Source: Heterotrichella gracilis (lineage: Eukaryota; Sar; Xanthophyceae; Tribonematales; Xanthonemataceae). From it: 36,619 nt of DNA. Under the pieces are notes generated by a model. That model ran no database searches, was not told the DNA's origin, and saw only the letters and a program-made list of their open reading frames with translations. Location: the NCBI GenBank assembly GCA_032358255.1, contig JAULBX010027496.1:1-36619 (forward strand). Direction: 5' to 3'. This document shows, piece after piece, positions 9,601-17,256 of the stretch. Every line of letters begins with the position of its first letter. Position 1 is the first letter of the stretch. A program made the translations under genes and the position numbers.

Positions 9601-10146
9601 GGAACTGCTATTTTCAAAATGGACATGAGTATCGTCATGACCGGAATTGGGGTAGTTGCTTTGGCCGGTATTGTTGTCCGAAATGGTATATTATTGGTGG
9701 AGTTTGCAGAAGAAGCGCGACACAAAGGCATGAGTTTAATTGACTCAACCATTGAAGCCGGAAGAACACGGATGACTCCGGTGATCTTAACGGCCTTTGC
9801 CGCTATCTTAGGTTTAATTCCATTAGCCGTTGGTTTAAATATCGACTTCGAAGGTTTATTAGCAAGCTTCTCTCCACACATTCACTTTGGTGGTGATAAC
9901 GTGGTGTTTTGGGGACCATTAAGTTGGACCATGATCTTTGGTTTAGGGTTTGCAACGATCTTAACCTTGCTTTTAGTTCCAGCCATGTATTTAATAGCAG
10001 AACGATTAAAACGCAAGGCGGAAGTTATTTTACTTCATTTTGATCTGCCAAGTGTGTTGATGTACATTCCGTTTTTTGTCTTGGTTTGTAGCTTGATTTT
10101 AGCAGCTCAAAAAAAGAAATTAGATTATGGAAACTTAGATCGCTAA
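6685..10146 (+). CDS. RND efflux transporter, HAE1/AcrB family
   Basis: An inner-membrane proton-driven drug/solute exporter of 1153 residues. Two repeats are visible, each with one membrane helix, a large periplasmic porter/docking domain and five to six further helices. The TM4 proton-relay aspartates are present (VVDDAIVVIEN, about D403/D404). In TM10 the position of the usual lysine is an arginine (VVRNGILLVEF, about R999). Residues about 500-550 carry an insertion of hydrophobic segments between the halves (LYGILATIFFLNG), and the C-terminus adds another hydrophobic stretch. It is the last gene of the efflux operon, followed by a strong hairpin terminator. Confidence 0.92.
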   Translation: MDFKQFKPSSWAIDNKTAIYIVTIIITFAGIMSYQNLPKESFPDIVVPKFFVSTVYAGNSPSNIENTVTKPLEKKLKSIPGVKKLTSNSMQDVSLITVEFNTDITVDKARQAVKDKVDEAKSDLPTSLTRQPFVKELAFSELPIMYINIAGDMDLQKLKEYADDLKDKIEGLKEITEVKMVGAPDREIQINLDMYKMQTLQLGMSDLERTIGGENITISGGQVPMDGTKRMISVKNEFHSIEEIENLVVSGQAGARVYLKDFATVIDTVKETESYARLGGKNVITLNVIKRAGENLISASDKIKTTIEELKKTEFPSNIEVKITADQSDKTKVTLHDLINTIIIGFILVTLILMFFMGVTNALFVALSVPLSMFIAFLFMPSIGFSLNMIVLFAFLLALGIVVDDAIVVIENTHRIFDNGKKDIKVAAKMAAGEVFLPVLSGTITTLAPFIPLAFWPGLIGKFMFFLPVTLIITLLASLFVAYIINPVFAVDFMKSHEEEFKKYGKIDRKAWLRIGLYGILATIFFLNGSPAYGNLMIFFALFMVFHRLVLYKVIENFQNKAWPWFQAKYVSVLKWGLKRPYTLLMYTLGLFVFSIVLMAVRKPNIVFFPQGDPNNIFVYVKLPEGTDPAKTNAVMKIVEKKVNAIIEQDAEIVSSVITNITIGVTDPQDEDQSSYPNRGKIAVNFVEFADRKGKSSMKLLKELQAVKWDIPGAEITCNKENSGPPVSKPINIEIKGDKFEELVENGKNLKKFLVDAGVPGVAELKSDFVDNKPEIVFDIDRERANREGISSAQLAMEIRKAVFGIDNPSKFRDANDEYPIQLRYNYAQRTDVETIRNLKITFRDMNMGGMLRSVPLSAFCDIRYENTYGGIKRKQNKRVITLSSDVLEGFNANNVVAQLQETAKGFKPSGGVEVKFTGQQEEQAETGAFLGNALMISIGIILLVLVIQFNSIGKPVIILSEIILSVIGVFLGTAIFKMDMSIVMTGIGVVALAGIVVRNGILLVEFAEEARHKGMSLIDSTIEAGRTRMTPVILTAFAAILGLIPLAVGLNIDFEGLLASFSPHIHFGGDNVVFWGPLSWTMIFGLGFATILTLLLVPAMYLIAERLKRKAEVILLHFDLPSVLMYIPFFVLVCSLILAAQKKKLDYGNLDR

Positions 10147-10169
10147 GAGAGCGATTGTTAGAAGAGAAG

Positions 10170-10196
10170 AGCTCCTGTAACAGGGAGCTTTTTTTT
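10170..10196 (+). terminator. Rho-independent terminator of the efflux operon
   Basis: AGCTCCTG-TAA-CAGGGAGCT forms a stem with one bulged base, followed by a run of eight or more T. It lies 23 bp after the RND stop. A smaller hairpin, ATCGCT-AAGAG-AGCGAT, overlaps the stop codon itself (about 10138-10154). Confidence 0.85.
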
Positions 10197-10316
10197 ATGG
10201 ATTTCATTGTGATTTTTTAGAAAGCGGAAAAATGAGTTTGACACTCCAAAGGAATCCTAAAGACAAAAGCAACAAATTCAAGGGAGTACAGAATGTAAAC
10301 AAGAGCGAAATAGGAA

Positions 10317-10423
10317 AGACACGAATTTCACTAATTTTCACGAATTATGTTCGCATTCATATTTATGCAATATGTGTCTTTTCATAATACACTAGCATTA
10401 GTGCAATTCGTGTAATTAGTGTC
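10317..10423. repeat. CACGAATT-word long hairpin repeat
   Basis: The left arm (10317-10346) is words CACGAATT, CACTAATT, CACGAATT at 9 and 10 nt spacing. The right arm (about 10391-10423) is the complementary set GTGCAATT, GTGTAATT, GTGTC. The central loop holds a further ATTCATAT / ATATG inverted pair. No gene is credible between 10200 and 10518; related degenerate words continue to about 10508. Confidence 0.75.
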
Positions 10424-10518
10424 TTGTTCTAATTCAATGATTCGTGTAATCTTATTCTGTTGATCAAGACATTAATGATCTTTGACATCAGCGAAATCTG
10501 TGTCTTAAAACCTGGCAT

Positions 10519-10854
10519 TCACAACTTCAACTCCTCCATCGGATCCCAATACAGTTCTTTAAAGTTTAGAATTTTATCATTCTCAACCTTAATATGTTCT
10601 TTCTCCAATAACTCCTGCATCTGAAAAGGTGTTTCAAAATGGTGTTTTCCGGTTAATAAGCCATTCCTGTTTACCACCCGATGTGCCGGTACTTTTGGTT
10701 TTATTCGGTGAGCACCATTCATGGCATATCCCACTAAGCGTGATGAGGTTTTCGCGCCTAAATAGGCTGCTATGGCTCCGTAGCTGGTCACCCGACCTTT
10801 TGGAATTAACCGAACCACCTGATAAACCATCTGAAAAAAGTCTTTTTCTGCCAT
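10519..10854 (-). CDS. Alkyltransferase-like (ATL) DNA-repair protein, MGMT fold
   Basis: A 111-residue protein covering the DNA-binding/active-site domain of O6-alkylguanine-DNA alkyltransferases (GRVTSYGAIAAYLG, SSRLVGYAMNG, then VPAHRVVNRNG). The acceptor cysteine of PCHR is replaced by alanine (PAHR), the hallmark of alkyltransferase-like proteins, which bind alkylated bases and hand them to nucleotide excision repair rather than removing the alkyl group. The start is the ATG at 10854; an upstream in-frame TTG is less likely. It is divergent from gltX with a 45-bp shared promoter region. Confidence 0.85.
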   Translation of the reverse strand: MAEKDFFQMVYQVVRLIPKGRVTSYGAIAAYLGAKTSSRLVGYAMNGAHRIKPKVPAHRVVNRNGLLTGKHHFETPFQMQELLEKEHIKVENDKILNFKELYWDPMEELKL

Positions 10855-10885
10855 AAAATTCTCCAACAAAATAAAACATTTAGGT

Positions 10886-10893
10886 TATCTTTG
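10886..10893 (+). promoter_or_regulatory. -7 box of gltX, leaderless arrangement
   Basis: TATCTTTG ends only 6 nt before the gltX ATG at 10900, so transcription should begin at or within a base or two of the start codon. I see no good -33 TTG at the expected distance. Confidence 0.6.
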
Positions 10894-10899
10894 CAAACT

Positions 10900-12414
10900 A
10901 TGGAAAAACGTGTCAGAGTTCGATTTGCGCCCAGTCCTACCGGTGGTTTACACATGGGTGGGGTGCGTACCGCTTTGTTTAATTATTTATTTGCAAAACA
11001 TCACGGCGGTGATTTTATTTTACGTATTGAAGATACCGATCAAACGCGCTTTGTAGAAGGCGCAGAAGAATATATTATCAACGCACTTAAGTGGTGCGGC
11101 ATTGAACCAAATGAGGGTGTTGGTTTTGGAGATGGTCCGCACAAACCATACCGTCAAAGTGAACGCAAAGAATTGGGCATTTATAAAACCTATGCCGATC
11201 GTTTGATCGCTTCAGGTCACGCCTATTACGCCTTTGATACCACCGAAGAATTAGATGAGATGCGCAAACGTTTGGAAGCTGCAAAAGTAGTGGCTCCTCA
11301 ATACAATGCGGTGACCCGTCAAAACATGCGTAACTCTTTAACACTTCCCGAAGATGAGGTAAAACGTTTATTAGAAAGCGGCGCTAAATATGTGATCCGT
11401 TTAAAAGTGCCGCGTAATGAAGAGATCCGTTTTAATGACATTATCCGTGGTTGGGTTATTGTTAATTCATCGCAAGTAGATGATAAGGTTTTATTAAAAA
11501 GTGATGGTATGCCAACCTATCATTTAGCGCATATTGTGGATGATATTGAAATGCAGATCTCACATGCGGTGCGTGGTGAAGAATGGTTACCAAGTGCTCC
11601 GGCGCATATTCTTATTTACCGATATTTAGGACTTGAAAATGACATGCCCAAACTGGCACATTTACCTTTGATCTTAAATCCGGATGGAAAAGGCAAGATC
11701 AGTAAACGCGAAGCACGCTTTCCGGTGTTTCCATTAAGCTGGCAAGATCCGCGCGAAAGCGCACCATACATTGGGTACAAAGAAGCCGGGTATTATCCAG
11801 AGGCCTTCGTGAATATTTTAGCCTTGTTGGGCTGGAATCCCGGGAACAACGAAGAGATCTTTAGTGTAGAAGAATTATCTAAATTATTTGAATTTGAACG
11901 CGTGCATAAAAGCGGTGCGAAATTCGATCCCGAAAAAGCAAAATGGTTCAATCAACAATATTTACGTAAACACACAGATGCCGAATTGGCGGCCGTTTTT
12001 AAACCTATTTTAAAAGAAAAAGGTTTTGAAAAAGATGAGGCCTTTATGATCGAATTCTGTAAACTGGTTAAAGAAAAAGTACAGTTTGTACACGAGTTTT
12101 GGGATCACGGAAAATATATTTTTATAGCGCCTGATTCATACGATGAAAAGGTCATGGCCAAAAAATGGAACGACCAAAGCAAAGCATTGTTCACGCGTGT
12201 ATTAGATCTTTTTCAAAGCATTAACACCTGGAATGCAACAAGCATTCACGATGAATTTGAAAAGTTAGTAGCCCAAGCCGGTAAAATTGATATGCAGGTA
12301 TTACGTGTCTTAATTACCGGAGTAGCCGGCGGTCCACAGTTATTCGACATGATGGCACTGATGACAAAAGAAGAAGTGGTGAAACGTTTAAAAACGGCTT
12401 TAGATAAACTCTAA
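10900..12414 (+). CDS. gltX: Glutamyl-tRNA synthetase
   Basis: A 504-residue class I aminoacyl-tRNA synthetase charging tRNA-Glu. The HIGH-type motif appears as FAPSPTGGLHMGG at the N-terminus, and the KMSKS-type loop as GKGKISKRE near residue 268. The C-terminal anticodon-binding domain is present and length is normal. The open frame could begin at a TTG at 10891, but that codon is part of the -7 box; the ATG at 10900 (MEKRVRVRFAP) matches the family. It is a single-gene unit ending at a shared bidirectional terminator. Confidence 0.97.
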   Translation: MEKRVRVRFAPSPTGGLHMGGVRTALFNYLFAKHHGGDFILRIEDTDQTRFVEGAEEYIINALKWCGIEPNEGVGFGDGPHKPYRQSERKELGIYKTYADRLIASGHAYYAFDTTEELDEMRKRLEAAKVVAPQYNAVTRQNMRNSLTLPEDEVKRLLESGAKYVIRLKVPRNEEIRFNDIIRGWVIVNSSQVDDKVLLKSDGMPTYHLAHIVDDIEMQISHAVRGEEWLPSAPAHILIYRYLGLENDMPKLAHLPLILNPDGKGKISKREARFPVFPLSWQDPRESAPYIGYKEAGYYPEAFVNILALLGWNPGNNEEIFSVEELSKLFEFERVHKSGAKFDPEKAKWFNQQYLRKHTDAELAAVFKPILKEKGFEKDEAFMIEFCKLVKEKVQFVHEFWDHGKYIFIAPDSYDEKVMAKKWNDQSKALFTRVLDLFQSINTWNATSIHDEFEKLVAQAGKIDMQVLRVLITGVAGGPQLFDMMALMTKEEVVKRLKTALDKL

Positions 12415-12606
12415 TTAATAAAACAAACGTCTTTTTGCATTTGGGTAAAAGACGTTTGTTTTAATGGTATCCATGCTTCCCGGCCAATTGGGATAAGGAT
12501 CAGCCTGAGGATAGGAGAATGAAGTCCGGGTATTTCTAATAGTTTGATTCGAAAGATCTGTTCTGATCGTAAGGAATAAGACACTTATGATCAGCGTTTT
12601 TTTCAA
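12415..12606 (-). CDS. Doubtful small ORF downstream of the T9SS gene
   Basis: A 63-codon frame begins with TTG three nt after the stop of the T9SS gene. It encodes a lysine pair and hydrophobic stretch (KKTLIISVLFLT) that looks like a signal peptide, then a polar tail. Its last codons run through the bidirectional terminator. I recognise no family. It may be a small co-translated secreted peptide, a gene remnant, or chance. Confidence 0.25.
   Translation of the reverse strand: MKKTLIISVLFLTIRTDLSNQTIRNTRTSFSYPQADPYPNWPGSMDTIKTNVFYPNAKRRLFY
12420..12462. terminator. Bidirectional terminator between gltX and the T9SS gene
   Basis: Perfect 16-bp arms AAAACAAACGTCTTTT (12420-12435) and AAAAGACGTTTGTTTT (12447-12462) enclose an 11-nt loop. 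The A and T ends provide a U-tract for either direction, fitting the convergent gene arrangement. Confidence 0.85.
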
Positions 12607-12609
12607 GAT

Positions 12610-14340
12610 CTAATTTTTGATCAGTTTTTCTCTGAAAAATTTATCCTCTGAAATTAATTCTATAAAGTATATGCCATTCTCAAGAGTGGAAAGATCAATT
12701 TTGCTGCGATAGTTATTTTTTATCTCTGATTGCATAATGATTCTTCCTGCCACATCCACTATATTCAGTTTTGCATCCGTAAGATTTTCAGTAAAGTCTA
12801 ACGTTAGTAAAGAATTGCAGGGATTAGGATAAAGCATTCCCTTAAGTTCTTTTTTATTTTCCTGCTTGATGCCGACAGTAGAAGCCAAAGTGACTGTTGG
12901 TGCACATTGCGGATTTTGATGATTGGCATCGTAGTATCTGATGTTTTTGACATCGCGTTTCACCCGTGTATTAAATTGGGTGATGGTATTAACGGCCTGC
13001 GTGGTATCCTGACTAAACACTAGTGCATAACCCCATTCAATTTTGCTATTGGCCGGAAAAGTAAAAGGACCACTGCTCATAAGGATCCTTCTGTCACCAG
13101 GAGAATTTCCGGCAGTTGACTCTGTCCAACCACTGTTTGTTTGAGGATCGCCTGTGTAAACCCATGAAGTAGAAGTTGTGCCTCCATAGGCATTTGCTCC
13201 GTAGGTAAAAGGGCTATTGTCTTTCCAGTAACCGGTCATAAAGTTGTAATAATCTATGGCAACAGAAGGGTTAGTTGTTTGAGGTAAAAAGGCGCCATGA
13301 TTATTGTTATAATAAGTGACTTTATTCAGTTTAAATTGTTCGCCGGCTTCATCAATTTGTCCATCCTGATCATTGTCAATTCCATCACCTGAGCAATCGG
13401 TTGGCAAAATGGCGTGACTCAAAACCGGTGGTTTATTTCCATAACCGATGGTTCCAAACTGGCTAGGGTCATTGGCAGTACCGTTGTAACAATAAGCAAA
13501 GTTGTTGACTGTATCTGATCCAATATAATCATCTATATAATTCCCTACGTCAATATCTGACCAATCTGTTAGGTAAACATCATGATACGCAAAGGAACTT
13601 CTGTTGTAAATCGTATAATGATAAAAGGTGGTGTAGTTAATGGCTTGCATGCTATCGTTGATCGTTGGATCAGAATAAACATACGATCGTTCATGGATCT
13701 CAAGACCCATGGGCGGTGCACCGGTTTCGGTATGTGTGGAATAATTATCGTTATAGATGGAAAGAATTTGTTGATGCCCTTTTATGATCGGGTAGTCGCC
13801 TTCGTTTTGAGGATCATACACCGAATTGTTTCCGGCATCCATAAATGGGTTAAGTTTTTTTTGAAAATTTCCGGTGCCAATGGCAGGATAATTTAACAGG
13901 TCATTTGGAACAGTATAAGTTGCGGCAGTGACAGAGCCGTTATTAAAAGCGTTTACAAAATCATTAATATCATTACAATCTATTTTCCACAAACGATTGT
14001 AAGGTGCGGTATTGCTGGCGCTAAATGCCGAAATCAGGGATGTGTCAAGTGGTCCTTGCCAAAAATCTATCCCGCCTTGTTTATAGGTATTTGCCGATAA
14101 GTGCAATTGTCCACCTGCATCCAATCCTCCTATCCAAAGACTATTGGCAAACATGGCATGGGTGCCTTTTCCAACGGGCACTTCATAAGAAGCATTCCCA
14201 TTTCCATTAATATTCCAGAATTTATCATTGGTGGTATTGATCCTGGCCTTTACCTTATTTTTATCCAGGTATTTAGTGTTTAAACTGCTTTGTGCAATTA
14301 AATCAACACTTAGAAAGAGTAAAATAATTATTTTTTTCAT
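12610..14340 (-). CDS. Secreted protein with T9SS type A sorting domain
   Basis: A 576-residue protein with a signal peptide (MKKIIILLFLSVDLIAQ), a long beta-rich region of unknown function, a calcium-binding-like acidic segment (GDGIDNDQDGQIDEAG), and a C-terminal Por secretion tail beginning about GMLYPNPCNSLLTLDF and ending REKLIKN. The tail predicts export through the type IX system and cell-surface attachment or release. I do not recognise a catalytic domain. The start is the ATG at 14340, 14 codons inside the longest frame, because the signal peptide begins there and a promoter lies just upstream. Confidence 0.8.
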   Translation of the reverse strand: MKKIIILLFLSVDLIAQSSLNTKYLDKNKVKARINTTNDKFWNINGNGNASYEVPVGKGTHAMFANSLWIGGLDAGGQLHLSANTYKQGGIDFWQGPLDTSLISAFSASNTAPYNRLWKIDCNDINDFVNAFNNGSVTAATYTVPNDLLNYPAIGTGNFQKKLNPFMDAGNNSVYDPQNEGDYPIIKGHQQILSIYNDNYSTHTETGAPPMGLEIHERSYVYSDPTINDSMQAINYTTFYHYTIYNRSSFAYHDVYLTDWSDIDVGNYIDDYIGSDTVNNFAYCYNGTANDPSQFGTIGYGNKPPVLSHAILPTDCSGDGIDNDQDGQIDEAGEQFKLNKVTYYNNNHGAFLPQTTNPSVAIDYYNFMTGYWKDNSPFTYGANAYGGTTSTSWVYTGDPQTNSGWTESTAGNSPGDRRILMSSGPFTFPANSKIEWGYALVFSQDTTQAVNTITQFNTRVKRDVKNIRYYDANHQNPQCAPTVTLASTVGIKQENKKELKGMLYPNPCNSLLTLDFTENLTDAKLNIVDVAGRIIMQSEIKNNYRSKIDLSTLENGIYFIELISEDKFFREKLIKN

Positions 14341-14360
14341 GAGTCGGGTTTTTGTTAAGA

Positions 14361-14391
14361 CAAATGTATGTTCAGCAAACACTTATAAGTG
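14361..14391 (-). promoter_or_regulatory. Promoter with palindromic operator-like site
   Basis: On the minus strand TACATTTG (14368-14361) is a good -7 box 20 nt from the ATG of the T9SS gene. Just upstream lies the perfect 12-bp palindrome CACTTATAAGTG (14380-14391), flanked by TTTG and TTTGC. It sits between the -7 box and the -33 region, where a regulator would block polymerase. Confidence 0.5.
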
Positions 14392-14468
14392 CAAAAGATG
14401 TTCAAGTCCATAGGATGAACTTGTATGTGGAATGATTTAACGGTTAAATGGGAAACGAAACGATTTTT

Positions 14469-15455
14469 TTAAATCAAACCAAATTGCCCCAGAATAATTA
14501 TCAGGCTACAAAAAATCAACACAGATAGAATGGTATTAGTGATCTTTAGTTGTTTGAGCTGGAATAAATAATCCCCAATAAAAAAAGATAAAGGAAAGGC
14601 AAAGGTCAGCATAATACTCGAACTGTTAGCCCCGCCCGAAAAAAAGCCGAAAAAGGAAAGAAAAATAAACCATAAAAGGATAGACTTCGTTCTCTGTTTT
14701 TTAACGGTGTTACCAAATCCATACATAATAAAATAGAAAAAGGAGATCACCAATAATAGTGTTAGACTGATGGAAAGCGGCAGGTAATATTCACTAAACG
14801 AGGGACTGCGCATAGAACTGAAAAATAGTTCAATGGCATCCAACAAATACCATTGATTAAAATCGGTTAAATAGGCCATGCATTCGTAAATAAAAAAGGG
14901 GACAAAAAAACCAAGCAAGGCAATCACCCAATCTCTCCAATGAAAAGGTCTTAAAATAAGCAAACAAATAAAAAACAAAGGAAAACCGATGATGCTTGAG
15001 ATGGTGATAAATGCCGAGACACCCAGCCAAAAGGAGGCTTCAAAGATCTGACTCAACACATTCTCTTGCCGGTAAGTGTCTAAAAGCTTGTAAATGGCAT
15101 ACAACACAAACACATTGGTGACTATTTGAGGCGTAATTTGATTGGGATTAACCGCCGAAACAGAGATCAATAGGTATAAAAAGACCGGAAAATAGTTCAG
15201 TTTTTCAACAATTTCCTGATTGACCGAGATCAAACTGACCAAGGTTAAACCGATGCCAATAAAGAGAAAATTAAAGAGATTAATGGCCAGCTTGCTGCTA
15301 ATTTTAGAGGTAAAATAGTTGTAAAATAAGTTGGGGTAATGCGCCTCCTCCAGCCCGCCGGGCGATAAGTAGCAGGTAATGAGTGAAATAAGAAATAACA
15401 CGCAGATCAGCACCAAACTACCCCTGAATCCTTTATTTAACCAGCCTGCAAACAC
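14469..15455 (-). CDS. Polytopic membrane protein, DUF6427-like
   Basis: A 328-residue protein made almost entirely of about nine to ten hydrophobic helices, with short basic loops (RPFHWRDW, KKQRTKS). Its size and pattern, and its position beside a small one-helix protein, resemble the DUF6427 family of Bacteroidota, though I rest this on recollection of the pattern. No catalytic motif is visible. A minus-strand -7-like box (CATCTTTG) lies about 15495-15502. The divergent neighbour is the small membrane protein at 15598. Confidence 0.6.
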   Translation of the reverse strand: MFAGWLNKGFRGSLVLICVLFLISLITCYLSPGGLEEAHYPNLFYNYFTSKISSKLAINLFNFLFIGIGLTLVSLISVNQEIVEKLNYFPVFLYLLISVSAVNPNQITPQIVTNVFVLYAIYKLLDTYRQENVLSQIFEASFWLGVSAFITISSIIGFPLFFICLLILRPFHWRDWVIALLGFFVPFFIYECMAYLTDFNQWYLLDAIELFFSSMRSPSFSEYYLPLSISLTLLLVISFFYFIMYGFGNTVKKQRTKSILLWFIFLSFFGFFSGGANSSSIMLTFAFPLSFFIGDYLFQLKQLKITNTILSVLIFCSLIIILGQFGLI

Positions 15456-15597
15456 GATTTTTTTGTTTTGAAATTATTTCTATTTTTGTACCTGCAAAGA
15501 TGCAAATTTAACATTATTGCAGGGAGGAGATTTCTTATTCTGAATAGAAATAAACAATTTCCAATAAAATAAAATATAATACACTAAAATAAAGACT

Positions 15598-15798
15598 ATG
15601 ACACATTTAATGGTAACCTGGACAGATATTTTTTACGGAATCGGCGATTTCTGCCAATTAATTTTCAGAGGAATGAAAATGATGGGTCATGGACCAAATG
15701 TGTTCATTTCACTTTTTGTTATTGGTTTATTGGGGTATTGGACCATGCGTTTGTTGCGTTATAAAAAAGAAGCAGCCCGCAATTCAACCATCGAATAA
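15598..15798 (+). CDS. Small single-span membrane protein
   Basis: A 66-residue protein: an amphipathic N-terminal half, one membrane helix (about 38-55, VFISLFVIGLLGYWTM) and a basic tail (RLLRYKKE). Size and position recall the DUF6341 small proteins found next to DUF6427 genes in related bacteria; this is a low-certainty guess. It is followed by a strong terminator, which supports it being a real transcribed gene. Confidence 0.6.
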   Translation: MTHLMVTWTDIFYGIGDFCQLIFRGMKMMGHGPNVFISLFVIGLLGYWTMRLLRYKKEAARNSTIE

Positions 15799-15827
15799 TT
15801 TTTTAAATCCAACTTATTTTCTGAAGC

Positions 15828-15890
15828 AGAAATGAAAGGAGTACAGATCTAGTTGATCTGTGGGACTTTTGTTTCTGTTTTTTTTTTTTT
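15828..15890 (+). terminator. Strong Rho-independent terminator
   Basis: The core stem ACAGATC-TAGTT-GATCTGT is extended outward by imperfect pairing to CAGAAA / TTTCTG, then a run of thirteen or so T. It ends the small membrane-protein transcript. Confidence 0.85.
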
Positions 15891-15898
15891 CATGATTG

Positions 15899-16077
15899 GA
15901 ACGCGGATGACGCAGATTAGTATGATAAACGCTGATCTATTGCTTGAAACGGATTTCATCATGAGCATTGATTAGACTAAAAACGAGATTTTTTTATTGT
16001 ATTAATTTTGGCGGAAAACAAAAATCTGCGTTAATCTGCTATATCCGCGTCTCCCGATATTTATCGGGATGCGTTCT
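15899..16077. repeat. ACGCGGAT/ACGCAGAT-word hairpin with inserted palindrome
   Basis: The left arm (15899-15936) has words ACGCGGATG, ACGCAGATT, AAACGCTGAT. The right arm (16021-16077) is the complement (AATCTGCGTTAATCTGC, ATCCGCGT, GCGTTC). The right arm is split by the palindrome TCCCGATATTTATCGGGA (16052-16069), which interrupts an otherwise continuous arm. No gene lies in 15891-16097. Confidence 0.75.
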
Positions 16078-16097
16078 ATTAGGAACAAGGCTTACTT

Positions 16098-17240
16098 TCA
16101 CAAAGCACAAATGATCTCCGCTGCCTTCTCAAGCGTCTCATCCTTTTTCGCAAAACAAAAACGCAAGAGCTGTTGATTGGTTTTGTTCTTATAAAACACC
16201 GATAAGGGAATAGTCGCCAGTTTTTTTTCTTTGGTTAATCGAATCGCCAGATCGCTATCTGATTCAGAACTGATATGTTGATAGTCCATTAACTGAAAAT
16301 AGGTACCACTTGTTTTTAAAGGAATAAGCCGGGATGTTTTTGTGAGATTTAAAAACAGATCACGTTTGGATTGATAAAAATTTCTGAGATCCAGGTAATT
16401 TTGTTTGTCGGCTAAGAAGTCTGCCAGCGCCAACTGCAGCGGGTGATTCACCACAAAGACCAGAAACTGGTGGACTTTTCTAAACTCGGCCATGATCTCT
16501 TTGGGTGCCGCCACATAACCGATCTTCCAGCCGGTGGTATGCACTGTTTTTCCGAACGAAGAAATCAAAATACTTTGTTCTCTTAATGTTTTATTTAAAG
16601 CCACACTCTGATGCAGCTCCCCATCAAACACCATGTGCTCGTATACTTCATCGCTTATCACCAGTATGTTGGTGCCGGCAATGATCTTCTCCAGTTCTAA
16701 GAGATCCTGTGCTTTTAAAGTGGTTCCACTCGGATTATGTGGTGAGTTAATTAAGATGGCTTTTGTTTTCGGACTGATCTTTGAGCGCACATCGTTCCAA
16801 TCAATGCTAAAGTTTGGAGCATGCAAGGTGGAATAAACAGCAATGCCGCCATGCACTTCAATAGCTGGAACATAACAATCGTAAGCCGGTTCAAACACGA
16901 TCACTTCATCTCCTTTTGAAATAAAAGTTGCAATGGCCGTGTAAATAGCCTGTGTGGCGCCTGCTGTAATGGTAATATCAGTGTCTGGATGATAATTGGC
17001 CTGATAACACACCGATAAAATTTCAGCCACACGTTCACGTAACTGAATGGTACCGGGCATGGGCGCGTATTGGTTAAAACCATTATTAATATAGTGATTG
17101 GCTAATTCACGTAATTTTGGGGAACAGTCATAATCAGGAAAACCCTGTGAAAGATTGATGGCATTGTGTTCGCGGGCGAGTGCACTCATTACGGTGAAAA
17201 TGGTGGTGCCAACATTTGGAAGTTTGGAGTTTATTTGCAT
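16098..17240 (-). CDS. ybdL: PLP aminotransferase, YbdL (methionine aminotransferase) type
   Basis: A 380-residue class I/II fold-type I aminotransferase. Family features include NLSQGFPDYD near the N-terminus, SPHNPSGT, ISDEVYEH and the PLP lysine in SSFGKTVHTTGWKIGY. The closest family I recognise is YbdL, which transaminates methionine, phenylalanine and histidine with 2-oxo acids; kynurenine aminotransferase-like enzymes are the alternative. It follows the zeta-like ATPase by 16 bp on the same strand, so it could be read through from it, although no functional link is obvious. Confidence 0.88.
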   Translation of the reverse strand: MQINSKLPNVGTTIFTVMSALAREHNAINLSQGFPDYDCSPKLRELANHYINNGFNQYAPMPGTIQLRERVAEILSVCYQANYHPDTDITITAGATQAIYTAIATFISKGDEVIVFEPAYDCYVPAIEVHGGIAVYSTLHAPNFSIDWNDVRSKISPKTKAILINSPHNPSGTTLKAQDLLELEKIIAGTNILVISDEVYEHMVFDGELHQSVALNKTLREQSILISSFGKTVHTTGWKIGYVAAPKEIMAEFRKVHQFLVFVVNHPLQLALADFLADKQNYLDLRNFYQSKRDLFLNLTKTSRLIPLKTSGTYFQLMDYQHISSESDSDLAIRLTKEKKLATIPLSVFYKNKTNQQLLRFCFAKKDETLEKAAEIICAL

Positions 17241-17256
17241 TTATGGTAATTGTATT

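Noticed and set aside
7662..9881. Minus-strand ORFs inside the RND pump gene
   Set aside because: They are antisense shadows of a well-supported coding region.
10629..10879. Alternative frames over the alkyltransferase-like gene
   Set aside because: The MGMT-fold motifs lie only in the 10519-10854 frame.
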